Shown: piece by piece, positions 1 to 12,479 of the stretch
Layout: each line of letters opens with the position of its first letter
How positions within the stretch are numbered: the stretch's first letter is position 1
Assembly: GCA_014871385.1 (NCBI GenBank)
Contig: CM026422.1
Span: forward strand, 19,462,596-19,526,595
DNA: 64,000 nt
Direction of reading: 5' to 3'
Origin: Ceratodon purpureus
Taxonomy: Eukaryota > Streptophyta > Bryopsida > Pseudoditrichales > Ditrichaceae
Notes under the pieces: model-generated
Databases searched by the model: none
Seen by the model: only the letters and a program-made list of their open reading frames with translations
What the model was told of the DNA's origin: nothing
Translations under genes and position numbers: made by a program

Positions 1-595
1 TGAATTATTTCTTTCAAAATTAGTCAAAATTTGAGATTTTGAAATTTTTCAAAAATAATTTCACCCAAAAATAAAAAATGTATAAAAGCACCTAACCACC
101 GTTTAGATTTTTCTAAAACCAAGTATACGTAACGTCATACATGTTTTACGATATCAATGTTTTTAGACCCGCTTGTAGAAAATAATTTTTATGAAGGTCC
201 AAAAAAAGGAATAAGTCTCCAAATTTTTTCATGGAGGTACCCAACTTGATAACCTACATGGAAAAAAATATGAGCAAAATGTTTGGGATAATAAACATCA
301 AGTCCTCATTTTCACCATTTACCCTATGTCGTTCAGTTTACACCAAAAAAAACTTTTGCTGCAACTTTGAACATTATAATCTCACAAATGGTAAACATCC
401 AACGGTTGAAAATTTCATCAGTACTTTTTAAGAGAGTTAAGTACAAGATCTTACGGTTAGATGTCTAAAAAAAGGAAGAAAAACGGGTCCAAACCGTCAT
501 TCTCACAAAACGGTCAAAAATGACAGATTTGGAACTTGGAGCTTCCAAAAACGGCTGGATTTTTAGGGGTTAACTCAAATTGAACAATGACGAGT
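1..595 (-). repeat. AT-rich dispersed repeat, copy A
   Basis: The reverse complement of this stretch matches 14725-15330 over its whole length, with many substitutions and small indels. Shared landmarks include the words GTAAGATCTTGTAC, CAACCGTTGGATGTTT and TTCATAAAAATTATTTTCTA. The match continues to base 1, so the copy runs off the left edge of the window. A weaker, shorter relative lies near 5925-6060. No coding potential is seen. The family is a diverged noncoding repeat of unknown class. Confidence 0.75.
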
Positions 596-3085
596 TTGTT
601 GTTGCCAATGGCTTGTCACTTGGTCCCATATATATATATTCTTAAATAATATGATGCAACTGTAATGAGTGGTCATTGTTTTATTTTTTCATTCAAATAA
701 AACATCATTTCAAGTCAAAAAAACATAAATCAATATCGGGCTTGCAGTAGTAGAAATAAATCAAATAATAAAGCTACAATGAACATTGCAAAACCCCCTT
801 AAAAATTAATCAATGCAATGCACAATTAAATTAGAGTCCTTTTCAATGGCAATACATGAATTCAAACTCATGTCTATTAAACGCATAAGGCTAAGCTTAA
901 CTCCAAGTTAAGCCCCACTACTTCGACACTTCTAAATATCAAATCAAGTGTCAATGTACATAAAGCAAAAACAACTTTTCTCATTTAAAACTCCAATTTT
1001 ATGAGCCTCTCACTATTTTCTTTACTTTTCTCTCTCTTATCATGTGCAAGGCATAATACATTGATTTTCAACCTAGAGTAAAACCCAAAAAACACATATT
1101 GGACAAATGATAGCGCAAGAATTTTTCTAAAGTTTTTCCGTTGATAGAACAACATGCACCTTGGAATACAACCACGTAAAAAATAATATTGAATCATCCA
1201 TTAAAACATGTTCATTCATAAACTTATCGATTATAAGGTATTTTCATCCAAATTTTAACGATTTCAATACATTTTTTCATTTTTTTCCACTTTTAATCCA
1301 CTTTTTTGCTCATATTTTCTAGTGTACAAGTAGCCACATCCAAAATGAGGTAAGATTTTGGCAAAAATTTGCCAATAAAAAAATCCCTGCATCAAAGGTG
1401 AGAACTTCCAGGAATCCGGTTTACCTATGGGGAGAAGCACAATAAAGTGGACCAAAGAAGTGCTTAACTATTCGTCAGAGTCAGTCCTTTTGCAAAAATT
1501 GCACAAAAGTGATGGAAAGATGTAATTGAAGTCAATTTTTTTTGCTAATATAGATTCTCAACTTGTTTTTCTGTATGACTACAACCTGAAAAAGTTTTGT
1601 CCAAAGTAGACACTTTAAATTTATTGTATGGGGGCTTTAAATCCAAACAAAGTGAATGCAGTCATTTGAAAAAGTGGCTAGAAAAGAATAAAAAAACTAT
1701 CAAAAAATCACTTTTAATGAAGTGGGGCCCTCTGTATGTTGAAGAGGTATTCTAAATAGTCAATTCATATACTCATTAATTGGTTTAGGGTCCAAAGGTA
1801 CCGCCAGGATGTTTTTTAGGAGGGTTACTTCCGCGGTACTTTTTGTGAGGTTTTTTCACCGAACATTGTTTTTTAAATTGGAAAAAAAATTCTCTAAAGA
1901 CAATAGAGGGCCGGAAATGAAGAAATTAAAACTTTGGAAAAGTTTATTTTCATGATTTAGAACTAGTGGTCAAATTAAGTTTCAATTGAAGATGTTTTTT
2001 TTATGGAGATGCCTACAAGATACCTTATGACACTTTAAAAAGTGACTAAAATACTCAAAAACTACACCAAAATACTCAAAATCACCTTTGAGCTATAAAA
2101 AACAGCACACTTCATATTCACTTCCTAGTGATCACATGTTGCTCTTTGTGGTCCACTTTATTGTGCTCTCCCTCTACACTCCGACACTCCTTCCGCCCTC
2201 GTGCAGTAAATATTCCCACATGCCCTCTTGCGTCAAATGGTGTGGACCCTGCTGTCGACAATATGACTCACATCTGCACACAAATGCCATGCCCATGATC
2301 ATGCTTCCTCGGTTTCGACGTCCAATTTGAGGAAGCAGTGATCTTGCAAGCTGCTTCCATCCGCCGTTCACGTCAAGGCTCCTCAAAGTAAAAATCCGTG
2401 TTCATGACTGCACGCTCTCAGTCTCAAGTGTCCAATGGCATATATCGATCAACACTCCTTGCATCTCATCGATCAACACTGGAATTAGTACACTACAACT
2501 TATGAACTCTCTCATACCATTAGCTACATGCCACTCTTGGATTTCATCTCAGTTGTTGTAACAACCTGCATTTGAATCTAGCTGGCAGCTGTCGAACGCT
2601 GTCTGCACCAGTTTGGTTGTCAAGTAGTTTATCTGAACTAGATTTTGTTACCATGGCAACAACACCAAGTACTAAGTAATGATCTTGTTTCTGCAGTTTC
2701 GTACAATTGCATTTTGGTGGTTGGATGTTTGGGTGTTGCAGTGTTGCAGATCTAGAACTCATGGATTGTGTTGGTGCTTTGATTTTAGTACCATCTCAGT
2801 TGATGATCATTTGTTGGTGTATTGAAGTTGGCAGTTTGGTTTTTCTGGATTTGGTTTCTACGTTATTGGGCTTGAGGTTAGATAAGGAAGTCGAGAGATT
2901 TGAACCTGATGGGTGCCGGTGATTGTCTGCGGAGAAAGGGACGGCGCCAGGAGTTTGAGATCAGTTTGTCATTTGATTGAACTTTGCATCTTCTAGCTCA
3001 GTGATATTCTGATGTTACTCTCCAAGGCTCTCTGCGTTGTAACGAATTAGGTTGGAAAGATATTTGACACTTGTTTTGCATCTGG
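596..3085. other. Intergenic DNA upstream of the reductase
   Basis: The first half is very AT-rich with no convincing open frame. From about 2.1 kb the base composition becomes more mixed, as expected for the promoter and 5' leader of the reductase gene. A CAG directly at 3090-3091 could be a splice acceptor, so an upstream noncoding or coding exon in this stretch cannot be excluded. Nothing else is recognised. Confidence 0.5.
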
Positions 3086-4683
3086 ATGGGCAGGTGGTGG
3101 TCAAAGGATACAGTCGTGGTAATCACAGGCTCCAACCAGGGCATTGGTTACGAGATTGCACGCCAGCTTGCTCAGAATGGACTTACCGTGATTGTAACTG
3201 CACGCAGTGAAGAGCGAGGGAAAGCCGCAGTCGAGGCTTTGAGGAAAGAACTTGGAACGGAGGCCCAAGACCTTGTTGCATTCCATCTTCTCGATGTCAC
3301 CAGTGATGAGTCTGTGGCTGCTCTTGCTCAATGGCTACGCCAAACATACGGGGGAGTTGACATCTTGGTACGTCTCAGTTTTTTTGCATCACACCTTAAG
3401 TGCGCTTCAGAGTTGCACTACCAGTTCAAACTTTGAACGATGTGATTCGACATGAACTAGATTTATCACATCAGATATGAGCTGAGTCCTAGAAAGCCAC
3501 ACCATCGTCCTCCATGATGTGCCATGCTTTCTGCGATCTATACCAAAATTTTAGTTTGTTGATCATTCTCAGCGAAGAAAAAGAGAGAATCTTTCTCCTT
3601 TCCAACTTGCCCATTGAAATTGCCCTGACTCATCTCTTCCTTATTGCCATCTTTTTCGAAGTGCCACTCCTGGTCCTATGTTTCACTTCCCTCTTCAGAT
3701 AGAGGCTCTTCTCCTCTGTTTCTAGGAAAGTAAACCATGTTTGCAGATTGTCATGTTGTAGAATGATCTTGCACTCGTAAGCTAGAAGGAACATTTAAGG
3801 CTCACACAACCTCAAAATGAACTTTGAATGATATTTCGGGTGTGATCACTGTTTAATTTTGGTGATTTGTGGGGAGAGCAGGTGAATAATGCGGCCATAT
3901 CTCGTGCTGAGACCGAAGAAAAGATTGTTGATACAAACTACTATGGTGTGAAGCGTGTCACCAAAGCCATCCTTCCACTGCTTCGCCCCTCCCCTGCAGG
4001 TGCTCGTGTCATCAACGTAACCTCCGACTTGGGCGCTCTTAAGGTAATTGTTGCTTCTCAATCCCTGCAAGAGTGATTGTTTCTTTAGAAAAAAACATGA
4101 AAAGAATTTCAAAATGGGGCCTCGAATACTGTCAATCTGCTTTCTAACAAAATGGTGCAAAACATAATTCTCACATTCTACCCACTGTCGAGAATATGGT
4201 TGCAGCATTTCTATTCCTAGAATCTTACACTTTAGGACTAACACATGTCCATGACATATATGTTATGAATCTCAGCACCTCTCCAACAAATATCGTGACG
4301 AGTGGAAGGATCGTGATCAAATCACAGAAGATCAAGTCGACCACTTCATCCAGCAATATCTTGGAGAATTGAAAGAGGGCACATGGAAATCTGGAGGATG
4401 GCAAGAGAATTATGCTAGCTACGCAGTCACCAAGGTCGCTCTGAATGCATACACGAGTGTGTTGGCCCGTGAGGTTGGGCCAGAAACGGAGAAGGTGTAC
4501 GTGAATTGCTTCAATCCAGGATTCGCAATAACCAACTTGAACGATTACCTGGGTCTAAGCACTCTCCATGCGAGCACTCTCCAAGAGGCAGCCATGACAG
4601 GCATTTGGCTGGCTCTGCATCCTGTTGGAGGCCCACATGGGAAGTATCTGGATCGAAAGAACTTGGGCATAGCTGAGTGGTGA
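3086..4683 (+). CDS. Short-chain dehydrogenase/reductase (plant carbonyl reductase-like)
   Basis: Three exons, 3086-3367, 3882-4043 and 4276-4683, join in phase 0 at GT-AG introns to give about 283 residues, the usual length for this family. The Rossmann motif TGSNQGIG lies at residues 14-21, the NNA motif near 96-98, the catalytic Ser near 142 (in VTSD) and the YxxxK pair at Tyr197/Lys201 (YAVTK). The insertion between the Ser and Tyr motifs is typical of plant carbonyl, menthol and salutaridine-type reductases. Such enzymes use NADPH to reduce carbonyls in the cytosol; the substrate cannot be told from sequence. The start ATG at 3086 gives a normal N-terminus (MGRWWSKDT), but the CAG just after it could instead be an acceptor for an upstream exon. 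The gene appears intact, one of the few host genes here. Confidence 0.9.
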
Positions 4684-6945
4684 ATGGTTTACAAGATGTC
4701 TTTCATGCATTCAGTGTAGAATTGTTGATGAAAATGTACTCATTTGTTGATGAAAATGTACTCATTAGAGGTACAGTAAAAAGAATGAGAAGTTAAAATT
4801 GCGGATATTTATAGTGATGACTTTTATTTGGTAATTTAAAAAAGAAATAATTGGGATATCTTATTGCTGTGGAGTCTGGACTTGATGAGTTGATCCAGGC
4901 AATTTTTGGTGGCAGTTTATGGCCTTCGAGATTCTATTATTCTCATGTAGAAAGCAGCTTTATCTAGCTTGTAAACAAAATGGTCATATTTCTGCACAGA
5001 ATGAATTAATGTACATTCCCAAGTCTTGCATGGTAATAAGTTATAAAGATAATTATATTGCTCTTCATATTTCTGGAAAAATGGATTTCACATACTAATG
5101 TCATTGGAATTATCACTACAGGAGCACATTAAAATCTTGGTGATTGTTCAAAAACTCAATGAACATTCATCGCTAGATAACATGGTTGATTGAGACACTT
5201 AGAAAACACTAATATATCTTAATTATAATTAAGACACCTGATCGAGTTATATTGGTATTTTAAAAAAATATTTGAATTAAATTCATTTTTTACAATCAAT
5301 CAGCCTAAGCATATGGAGTAATATATTGTGGCCATATATGTCCTTTAAGTTTGTTGTTTAAGACTTTATGCATCATTTTAAAAATACAATGTTCAAATTA
5401 ATAGATTAAAGAAGTACAAATTAAGAACTTTTCAAGCATGATCCTAGAAAAACCCTGGTTTGCTTATTATAGTCTCATTACAAGCAGAACCACATATTGT
5501 TGTCATCATTGTTCTCCTCCTCATGTGGTATGTGTAAGGGATATCAATACAAAACCATCACACTATGTAATATCACCATTATACAATATATATTTATGTT
5601 AAAAGTACCACTCTTGTAAAATTTTCCAAACATATAAAAAATGTGATTTATTCAAATAAACATCAATTGCCAATTTGCCACTAACATAAAATACTTGTCA
5701 TCCGCCCATTGGTATCCAATTCTTCAGTTTGAAATTTACATTTATCATCTACATATTAAAAAAATACCTTAATTGATGGTTAGAAATACAAAGAAACCTA
5801 ATAAAAGTTTAGGCACATTAACCTCTAAAGTCGAAAGGCCTCAAACCCGCCAAAATCCGTCAAAATTGACCTTTTTCAATACAAGGTGTAAGTTTTTAAG
5901 TTATGATGTATTTTGGGGATGTAACAATAGGATCTAGTACCTTACTTGTATATGTACATGTACCCTAAATCCTAGATTCAAACTCCTTACCGTTTGTGAG
6001 ATCATAATGTTCTAAGTTGAAAAAAAAGTTTTTTTTTCCCTTGTTGCGAAATGGGATTCAAGTGTTTCGTGAGCCTAAAAAACCAATTTTAAAAGCAAAT
6101 TTGATGTGAGGCTCTTCAAATTCTTGTTCTCAGGTGGGTTAGGAATATGTCCATGCACTTCTTTACCTCATACAACCTATAAAACCTAAGGAAATGCTTG
6201 AATTTTCACATCGATGTATGCTGAAATTCAAATATAAGGGCTGGTCTATGATAGGAAGAAAGGCATATGGAGAAATATTGGATAGAAAATTCAAGCGGTG
6301 AGATCATGCTTGAAAAGCTTATTTACATGTATAAAAACAAAACTTGAAAAAAGTAAAATCTCAATCTTTGGTGAATTTTTGAAGTTTCTATCATTCTATG
6401 ATCGAATTAATTTTGGGCAGATTTTTGAGCATATAGTGCAATTTTGGGAAGTTTCAGTATGCCTAAATACTGTTTTCCAACTTTGTGTATATTGTGCCAA
6501 AATTACAGCTTCATTAATTCAAGTAGCTGTCTAACTGACTCAATGTACCTCCAAATCTCTGATCTTACATTTAGATGGGGATTAATTTAAAACTTGAGAA
6601 TTCCAAGTGATTCAACTTCCAAGTTCTCTTGTTTCAACTTTGAAGCTTCCAAGCTCCAATCTGTTAGACCCCGTCAAGCTTGTGATTCAGTCTAGTGCAA
6701 ACTTTGAAGCTTCCAATTAGTTAGCCCTGTCAAGCTTCTGATTCAGTCTCGTGCAGTTTATACTTTCTCTCAAATCCTTTGGGTGCAATTTATGTTCTGA
6801 GCAGTTTATACTTCCGGTGGATCTTCATCAATCAGGCAGCTTAGGAGGGAGTATTCAATCAATCAAAAGTTTTGAGCACTGAGCACTGTGCTACAGGTGA
6901 GTGAGTATTCGAAGTGGGTGAGTGGAATCAGTAATATTGCTTTTA
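4684..6945. other. AT-rich intergenic DNA, no gene seen
   Basis: No supported coding region. Around 5925-6060 a segment resembles part of the dispersed repeat at 14725-15330 (shared GTACCTTAC/CCGTTTGTGAGATCATAATGTTC-like wording), in the same orientation. The open frame at 6298-6534 is AT-rich and not like a protein. The last bases before the CACTA element, CAG at 6946-6948, are the left target-site duplication. Confidence 0.5.
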
Positions 6946-6948
6946 CAG

Positions 6949-6963
6949 CACTAGTGGAAAAGC
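6949..6963 (+). repeat. CACTA left terminal inverted repeat
   Basis: CACTAGTGGAAAAGC, 15 bp, a perfect inverted match to 27817-27831. The next base differs (C here, T in the other arm). The 3-bp duplication CAG precedes it. Confidence 0.95.
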
Positions 6964-6979
6964 CTGCGAGTTTGACGAA

Positions 6980-7330
6980 AATCCTGACCGGCACTGTGAC
7001 CAGAACCGCGTTTCATGACCGTAATGCCGCTCTGGTCATCTCTCACTTCGTTTCCGTCAAGTTGGTCACGCTTATCTTAGTATCTCTGACACGGGGGACT
7101 TTGCGTTGTAATTGGGTAACTGCGGTCCCACTGCGCGGAGTTCGAATGAGGACTCGAACTTGGGAACAATGCGTTAAACAGCGGCAGTAATTTTGACGTT
7201 CTTATCTCCTTGTTGTTTAGATTGATGACCGGGTCTGAATTGTCATACCCTGGAGCTCAGCATATTCGTACATTAAAGATTCTCCGCTGCCATCGCGATT
7301 GAGGACATGGTTAAGTATCATGACCGGATG
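6980..7330. promoter_or_regulatory. Left subterminal TGACC/GGTCA motif cluster of the CACTA element
   Basis: At least seven copies of TGACC or its complement lie in about 350 bp, e.g. CTGACCGGC, GTGACCAGA, CATGACCGT, CTGGTCATC, TTGGTCACG, GATGACCGG and CATGACCGG. Both orientations occur. Two more lie in the last 70 bp of the right end (CATGACCAGG near 27773 and TTGGTCACATG near 27801). In En/Spm the TNPA protein binds short repeated words near the ends; by analogy these are candidate binding sites. The binding role is inference. Confidence 0.55.
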
Positions 7331-7936
7331 CGTTGATGGATACCCGATTTTACCAAACTACCCTGATGACGTCCGGGAGGGACTACATTACAGTATACCC
7401 TGCAACCAAATGTGTTCGGACGAGAACCGTCGTCGATGCCCTCCATCGCAATGCATACACCGGATTGATATAGAAGCCCTGTTATGTTACGTCAGAATAT
7501 TCGATATCCACGATTTCTCATATACCCACGCGTTATCGCAGGGTTTTGAATGGCGCCCTGAAGCTGGCATATGCGGGATTAGGGTTCTGCTGCCGGCATA
7601 AAAGTTATGCATATTTAGCACTGCATTATTTCCTTTCGGAAATAATGTTGGAAAGGAAATTCATACAATATAGAAGTCGCTTTTGCACGATTAATATTTC
7701 AAATCATAAGGTTTCTCAACGCTCACTGCTGATTTATCCTTCAGCTCAATCCGGTTAACCAATGCTTTCGCATTCCCGCAGTCTATTACGATGTACTATC
7801 AGACGACTACTGTAAAATTACCATGACTGAGAGCGTCGACAGCTTCTCTTCAACTACAAGATGAGTGAAGTGCCGGAAACAACGTCTCCTACATACTTCG
7901 TAGTCCACATCGGATGGTGGCCCTCGAAATTGTTAC

Positions 7937-10112
7937 TTATGCGTTCCTTTTGTGGAGGTACCGAGCATTCCACTTGACGAAGATGTTGGACCCCGATGCC
8001 TTCACCACAGCGTCGTCCACTGTTAGAAACGATTGACGGTCCTCAACATGTAGTAGTGGCATGTTGGGAATGAGAATTCGATGGACCTGGACCATCTGCT
8101 CTCCACTGCCACATAGGTTCCCCAATTTCTGAGCTCTCGCCTTCCAGCTCCCTCCGGTTTTCCCTTCGGCAATGACAGTGTCTCCGCTGTCCGGGTGAGT
8201 TATGTAGCACAATTTATTCACTGCAATTGCATCATTGCCTGCACGGGGAGGGAACTTGAGCGCAATATTATGTGAAGAGTCATCCTCTACAGAATCGAAT
8301 TCACTAGGGAGTCCCCTACCTCGCCCTGGTAACGACGGTAGAGACGCTACTGCGTTATGCGGATCTTGAAGCGGCGGTGGGGGCGGTCCATGAGAAGTTG
8401 GCTCGCCTTGTTTCCGAGCACTGCATGGGACGCGGAAACTGGAAGCGGGATCTGCGGAGGGGACATCCGCCCCATAGGCACTTTCATTAACGGAACCATT
8501 GGCCACCGACTGGTCGGATATGTCGGTCGAAACAGCTTCCATATCTTGATTTCGGGATTTTATTGGACGCAAATTATTGCGAGTGTTAGGTGTTAGTAAT
8601 ACAGTCTCCTCGCTCATCCACGACGGCTGGTGATCCCGTGCTGGTTCAGGTACAGCTTCCGGTACTTCAGTTGCTAGGGACTGTGATCGCGTTCGCTCAT
8701 CCAAACTCGGATCCGCCAGCGCTTCGTTCAGTACTGGAGACTGTGATGGAGATCCGTCTGTACCTGAACTGGAGTTCACGAGACGTAACAGAATGTCTTT
8801 GAAATCGCGCTGAGTGTGGAGTACCTCCGTCACCATTGCGAGGTTCTGTGTCACCTGGGATGCAAGATCGACGACCCGTGTTTCCAGTTGGCTGATTCGC
8901 ACATTTTCGCAACTACTACGCAGGGGGCTGTCTCCATTCACTCTCCCTCTTGAGGTATGGCGCCGGTTGTACTCCGGTGTCGTGAGGCCCTGTTCAAGGA
9001 ATACATGCATTGGTCAACCACATCACCATGTTTAAACCAGCCCATATACAACTACTTCGAATAAATTGAAGGAAGCTTACATTTTCTCCAAGTGGGGTAT
9101 CGTCTTCTTCATAACGAGCGTCCGGTGCGGATCCTCTCGTTGAGGCATGTCGTGCGCTGCTCGAGGCTCGCAGTGCAGATTCCTCCATGCCTGATCCCCC
9201 AGAGGGAATTGAGGTCGTCCCCATGTAAGGCAGTGCCTGTGCACCCAGTTAACGTAATTATCCATCCACTGTATTCGTCAATTATTACTGTTGTACAGCA
9301 TACACGAGGGCAATATAAATTGATAAATTCTATGTCCGAAACTGAATTTGATTACTAGCAACCTAAAGTTTCATCAATTTCACCTGGTTGCGTGGTGTCG
9401 ATGTAGATGTTGGTCCTTGACTTCCGTGGCTGCTTGACTTCTGCGACCCGAGGGTTCGAAGTGCCGCCATTTGCTCACTCTCCGCTTTACCTGCCACACT
9501 CATCCAGTATTTCCGCAATGTGCGAAACGCCTCATCCGGACGTTTCTCATGCTGTTTACCTTGACTAGAAATAAAAAACTCCTTCCACTCTAATCTGTCA
9601 TTCTTAATTGCCCCTTTCAGGTACCTCGATAGGTATTTCGCACATAGAGGATGATCGTATGTGAAAACCTCCCCCAAGGCTGCGTAAACTTTGTCCACGG
9701 CCTTCCACCAGTCCCCCTTTTTCCCCTTGTAACTTCTAATACTCTGATCCATACATTGCCTGGCTATTAAGCGAACTTGTCTATGCCAAGCACATTTTAA
9801 TCCAATTGGCTCACCTGTGGTAGTTGTCGGCACATGCACGACAGGTGATCTTCTTTCAGCGTGTGCGTTAGCCATTTCCATGAAGTATGGTTTCGTAAAC
9901 TGCCGTTGAATTCTCCTCCTCTTCCCTTGGTCTTCCTCAGCCACGCGCCACGACACTTCTGCATTCGGCCCGTACGGTTCACTGCGAATGACTGCCGTTG
10001 GAACATTAAACTCAGATGGGAGTGCGCCATGCCTTGACTGAGATGGTGTGCAGGGATTGTGGCGATGCGGCTGGGAGATTGTTGACGGTGTTGCCCTCGT
10101 ATGTCTGGGCAT
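7937..10112 (-). CDS. TNPA/Transposase_24-like CACTA accessory protein
   Basis: Minus strand, three exons read as 10112-9384, 9236-9081 and 8989-7937, all joined in phase 0 at GT-AG introns; about 645 residues. Residues ~60-220 have the look of the plant Ptta/En/Spm transposase family (Transposase_24): a basic stretch, then a region rich in Trp and Arg with a final RTLRKYW-type helix. The middle exon is Ser/Arg-rich and low-complexity. The last exon has a predicted coiled coil near its start (QLETRVVDLASQVTQNL) and a C-terminal globular part with a VAxG-like/VHR pattern resembling the domain that follows Transposase_24 in plant proteins. Such proteins bind subterminal repeats and help excision. 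An in-frame acceptor-like CAG lies just before the chosen ATG, so an upstream exon may be missed. The family call is from recall and moderate. Confidence 0.65.
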
Positions 10113-10431
10113 CTGTAATCTTTGGTTACCGCCGCCTGGAACTGCTCCGCCGGGATATTGAGGGTCATAATGTACGTCGGTCCTATCCCCTCCTTGGCCG
10201 TCGCTGTGTTCGTATCGGCCATCCTCGTGGTCATCATGTAAGTCTGGATCGAAACCCTCCTCTGTCCACCTTTCGTATTCTGCCTGCGGAATTCACGTCC
10301 CAGACCCCAAATAAACAAGCATCTGCTGTTTCAGACCTTAGAGGCCGGACATAAACCACATGTACACAGAAATAAACGAAAAAACACTTCGGATTACCAT
10401 GGACAATGCTAAATACGCCGACTATGTAGGA

Positions 10432-10804
10432 TCAACGACTCTTCGACGGTTTGTCACTAATATTTTTCCCACGCATGAAGTCCTCCAGCATCTGTAATCT
10501 CTCATTGGAAAACAGACAGCAAGAACGTTCCGCAGTTCCGTACCTGATTCTGATGTGACGAGGAGGGTATACCGGGGCCCATGTCCCCCTCCTGTATTCC
10601 ACGAGCAGGGAATGGGGTACGATGTTGTCCATGCGGCGACGCCATCGCCTCTGCTCCGCAGCGACTGCAAATGCGACTGAGGAAGACAGGTGAGAGTGAT
10701 CGAGGAGCCCATGAGTCTCTTGAGTCATATAGGGACGTCGTGCCGTCGGAGACGCTAAATGTCGAACATGAATCAGATCCGGTCAGTGCCTCTGACGGCG
10801 CCAT
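10432..10804 (-). other. Possible minus-strand exons, unresolved
   Basis: Two overlapping minus-strand frames are open here. One contains a basic stretch with several Arg and Trp residues (QRRWRRRMDN); the other is Ser-rich and followed by a GT donor-like site. They may be 5' exons of the TNPA-like gene downstream on this strand, but no splice chain could be fixed. No family is recognised. Confidence 0.2.
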
Positions 10805-12025
10805 TAGGGATACACAGTGATTTGTACGAGAACTAGGTTAAAGAAGAAATACGAAATCGAATGTGCAACTTCCAGAGATGTTCAACTACCCAAAGAGAAA
10901 GCGGAGTTAGGGTTCTCCCTTCCCATGTCGTTAAGTGTGAGAGGATTCCCTTCCTGACGCGTCCACGACATACTGTAAGTGAATATGACCGTGTATCTAA
11001 AGAATCCGGCGGGCGCCCAAATAAGAGGATATTAATCACCTTTAAGAGCCTTCACAATCTCTAGTCTTTTAAAAGCGGTGCATTCAGTGTTAGTTATCTA
11101 AATTTCGGCCTGCACTTGCCACTACAGACAGTTTGGAATGAAAGAACCACTAGAGTGATGCCATCCTCTTCACGAAGTCAAGCTAATCCCCGCCGGTATA
11201 TTTCACTCTTTCCCAGAAATAATACACCCGTCAGGCAGCGTAGTCGCAGGTGAGAGTAGCTGGAGGGATGACGTTGTCCTTATCGACCACGCCACGCATG
11301 TAGGTGAATTTTTTTCGGCCTCTCTTAATGAGCTACGATATTACGGAAATGTAATATTCTGGTGGAATTCGATAGAACAGGACGAATCTCAACGTCCTAG
11401 AGGAATCCTGTAGATATTACGTGGGTTTGTAATATGCTGCGCACGATGTCGCACACGTCAGTATGTCTCTGTATGGGTCATTCTTACTGTGACTCTGGCC
11501 CCCTTTTTAAAGAACTCTTCAGACACCGTGTGGTGGATGACAAATTCGCCCATGTGCGGGACGCCTATGACGAAACTTCACTGAATCAGATTAATCTGAT
11601 ACTACCGTTATCATGGCAACAGAAAATGAGATGTAGTATACATACATGTTTCAATCAGTGGGTCGTTTTAAACCGACCAAGATGTTAAGAGTGTTTTCTC
11701 CGCGGTGTACTGAAGCAGGTATTGTACAAATCCTGACAAGCCGTTGCAGCTTTTCTGAACAGCGACGATAACTAAATCATACCGAACATCACATCGTTTT
11801 TCAAGGATGCTCTCAGAGAAGACAACTGGCTTCTCAGATTCCCGTTCACGTCAGTTAACATACACTAGAAATATATGGTCTCATACTTCACAAAGGTTAG
11901 CAGTGTATGATACATTGGCAATATTGTGACGCATTATGTCAGTGGTGGGAATTTCAATGGTTTTGTTTATAATTGAAAGAAACGTCAACGACCTTCGCGG
12001 TCCTCGATCTATACAGCAAGTTTAA
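10805..12025. other. CACTA interior, no supported gene
   Basis: Mixed-composition DNA with only short overlapping frames on both strands. None has a recognisable motif or a clear splice context. Confidence 0.4.
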
Positions 12026-12454
12026 TCAAGTGGGAATCATGCTCTCTAAGTACTGCACTGCATCGTGTCTACTCCTGAACCCTCTGAATTCAGCACCGCT
12101 AAACCCCTTCACAGCATCATTACACTCTGGCCACGACGTGAATATCCCTGTTCTGAACCCTCGTCGAACGGCATAATACTTACGCACACACTCTGCTCTG
12201 GGCAATCCCAACGCCGTAGCTGCCCTGGAACCAGATGAGCTTCGTCCCGCTACTGGTACCTCTACCCCCACCGTCTGTAGAGGCTGTACATGCCCACCAC
12301 GCAGCGACACTTCGACGGGATTTGTAAGAATCCTCCTCTCTACAAACTCTACGAGGAGACGAAGCAAAAACTTTAGACACCTCAAAGTCGACCACAACGT
12401 CAACCATAGTATCTGTGCCAAAGAGAAATTACGCGATTCGGTGAAGAAATCCAT
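12026..12454 (-). CDS. Exon with RNase H1 N-terminal-type (hybrid-binding) domain
   Basis: The last ~50 residues before the stop at 12026 read as a near-textbook RNase H1 N-terminal/Cauli_VI-type domain: a KYYAVRRG start, then GIFTSWPECNDAVKGF, then a Phe-rich strand and a final helix (HDAVQYL). This small domain binds RNA/DNA hybrids or double-stranded RNA in eukaryotic RNase H1. No catalytic RNase H domain follows. Upstream in the same frame the sequence is less protein-like, and an alternative minus frame (12180-12407) also looks plausible, so the true exon start is unknown. The 13354-13968 gene lies upstream on the same strand and could supply the N-terminus through an intron. The domain call is strong; the gene model is weak. 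Confidence 0.6.
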   Translation of the reverse strand: MDFFTESRNFSLAQILWLTLWSTLRCLKFLLRLLVEFVERRILTNPVEVSLRGGHVQPLQTVGVEVPVAGRSSSGSRAATALGLPRAECVRKYYAVRRGFRTGIFTSWPECNDAVKGFSGAEFRGFRSRHDAVQYLESMIPT

Positions 12455-12479
12455 GTCCGTGACTCTGAGGAGTTGTGCA

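Noticed and set aside
6888..7760. Plus-strand frames at the left end of the CACTA element as genes
   Set aside because: They cross the element boundary or lie in the motif-rich subterminal zone and have no protein-like character.
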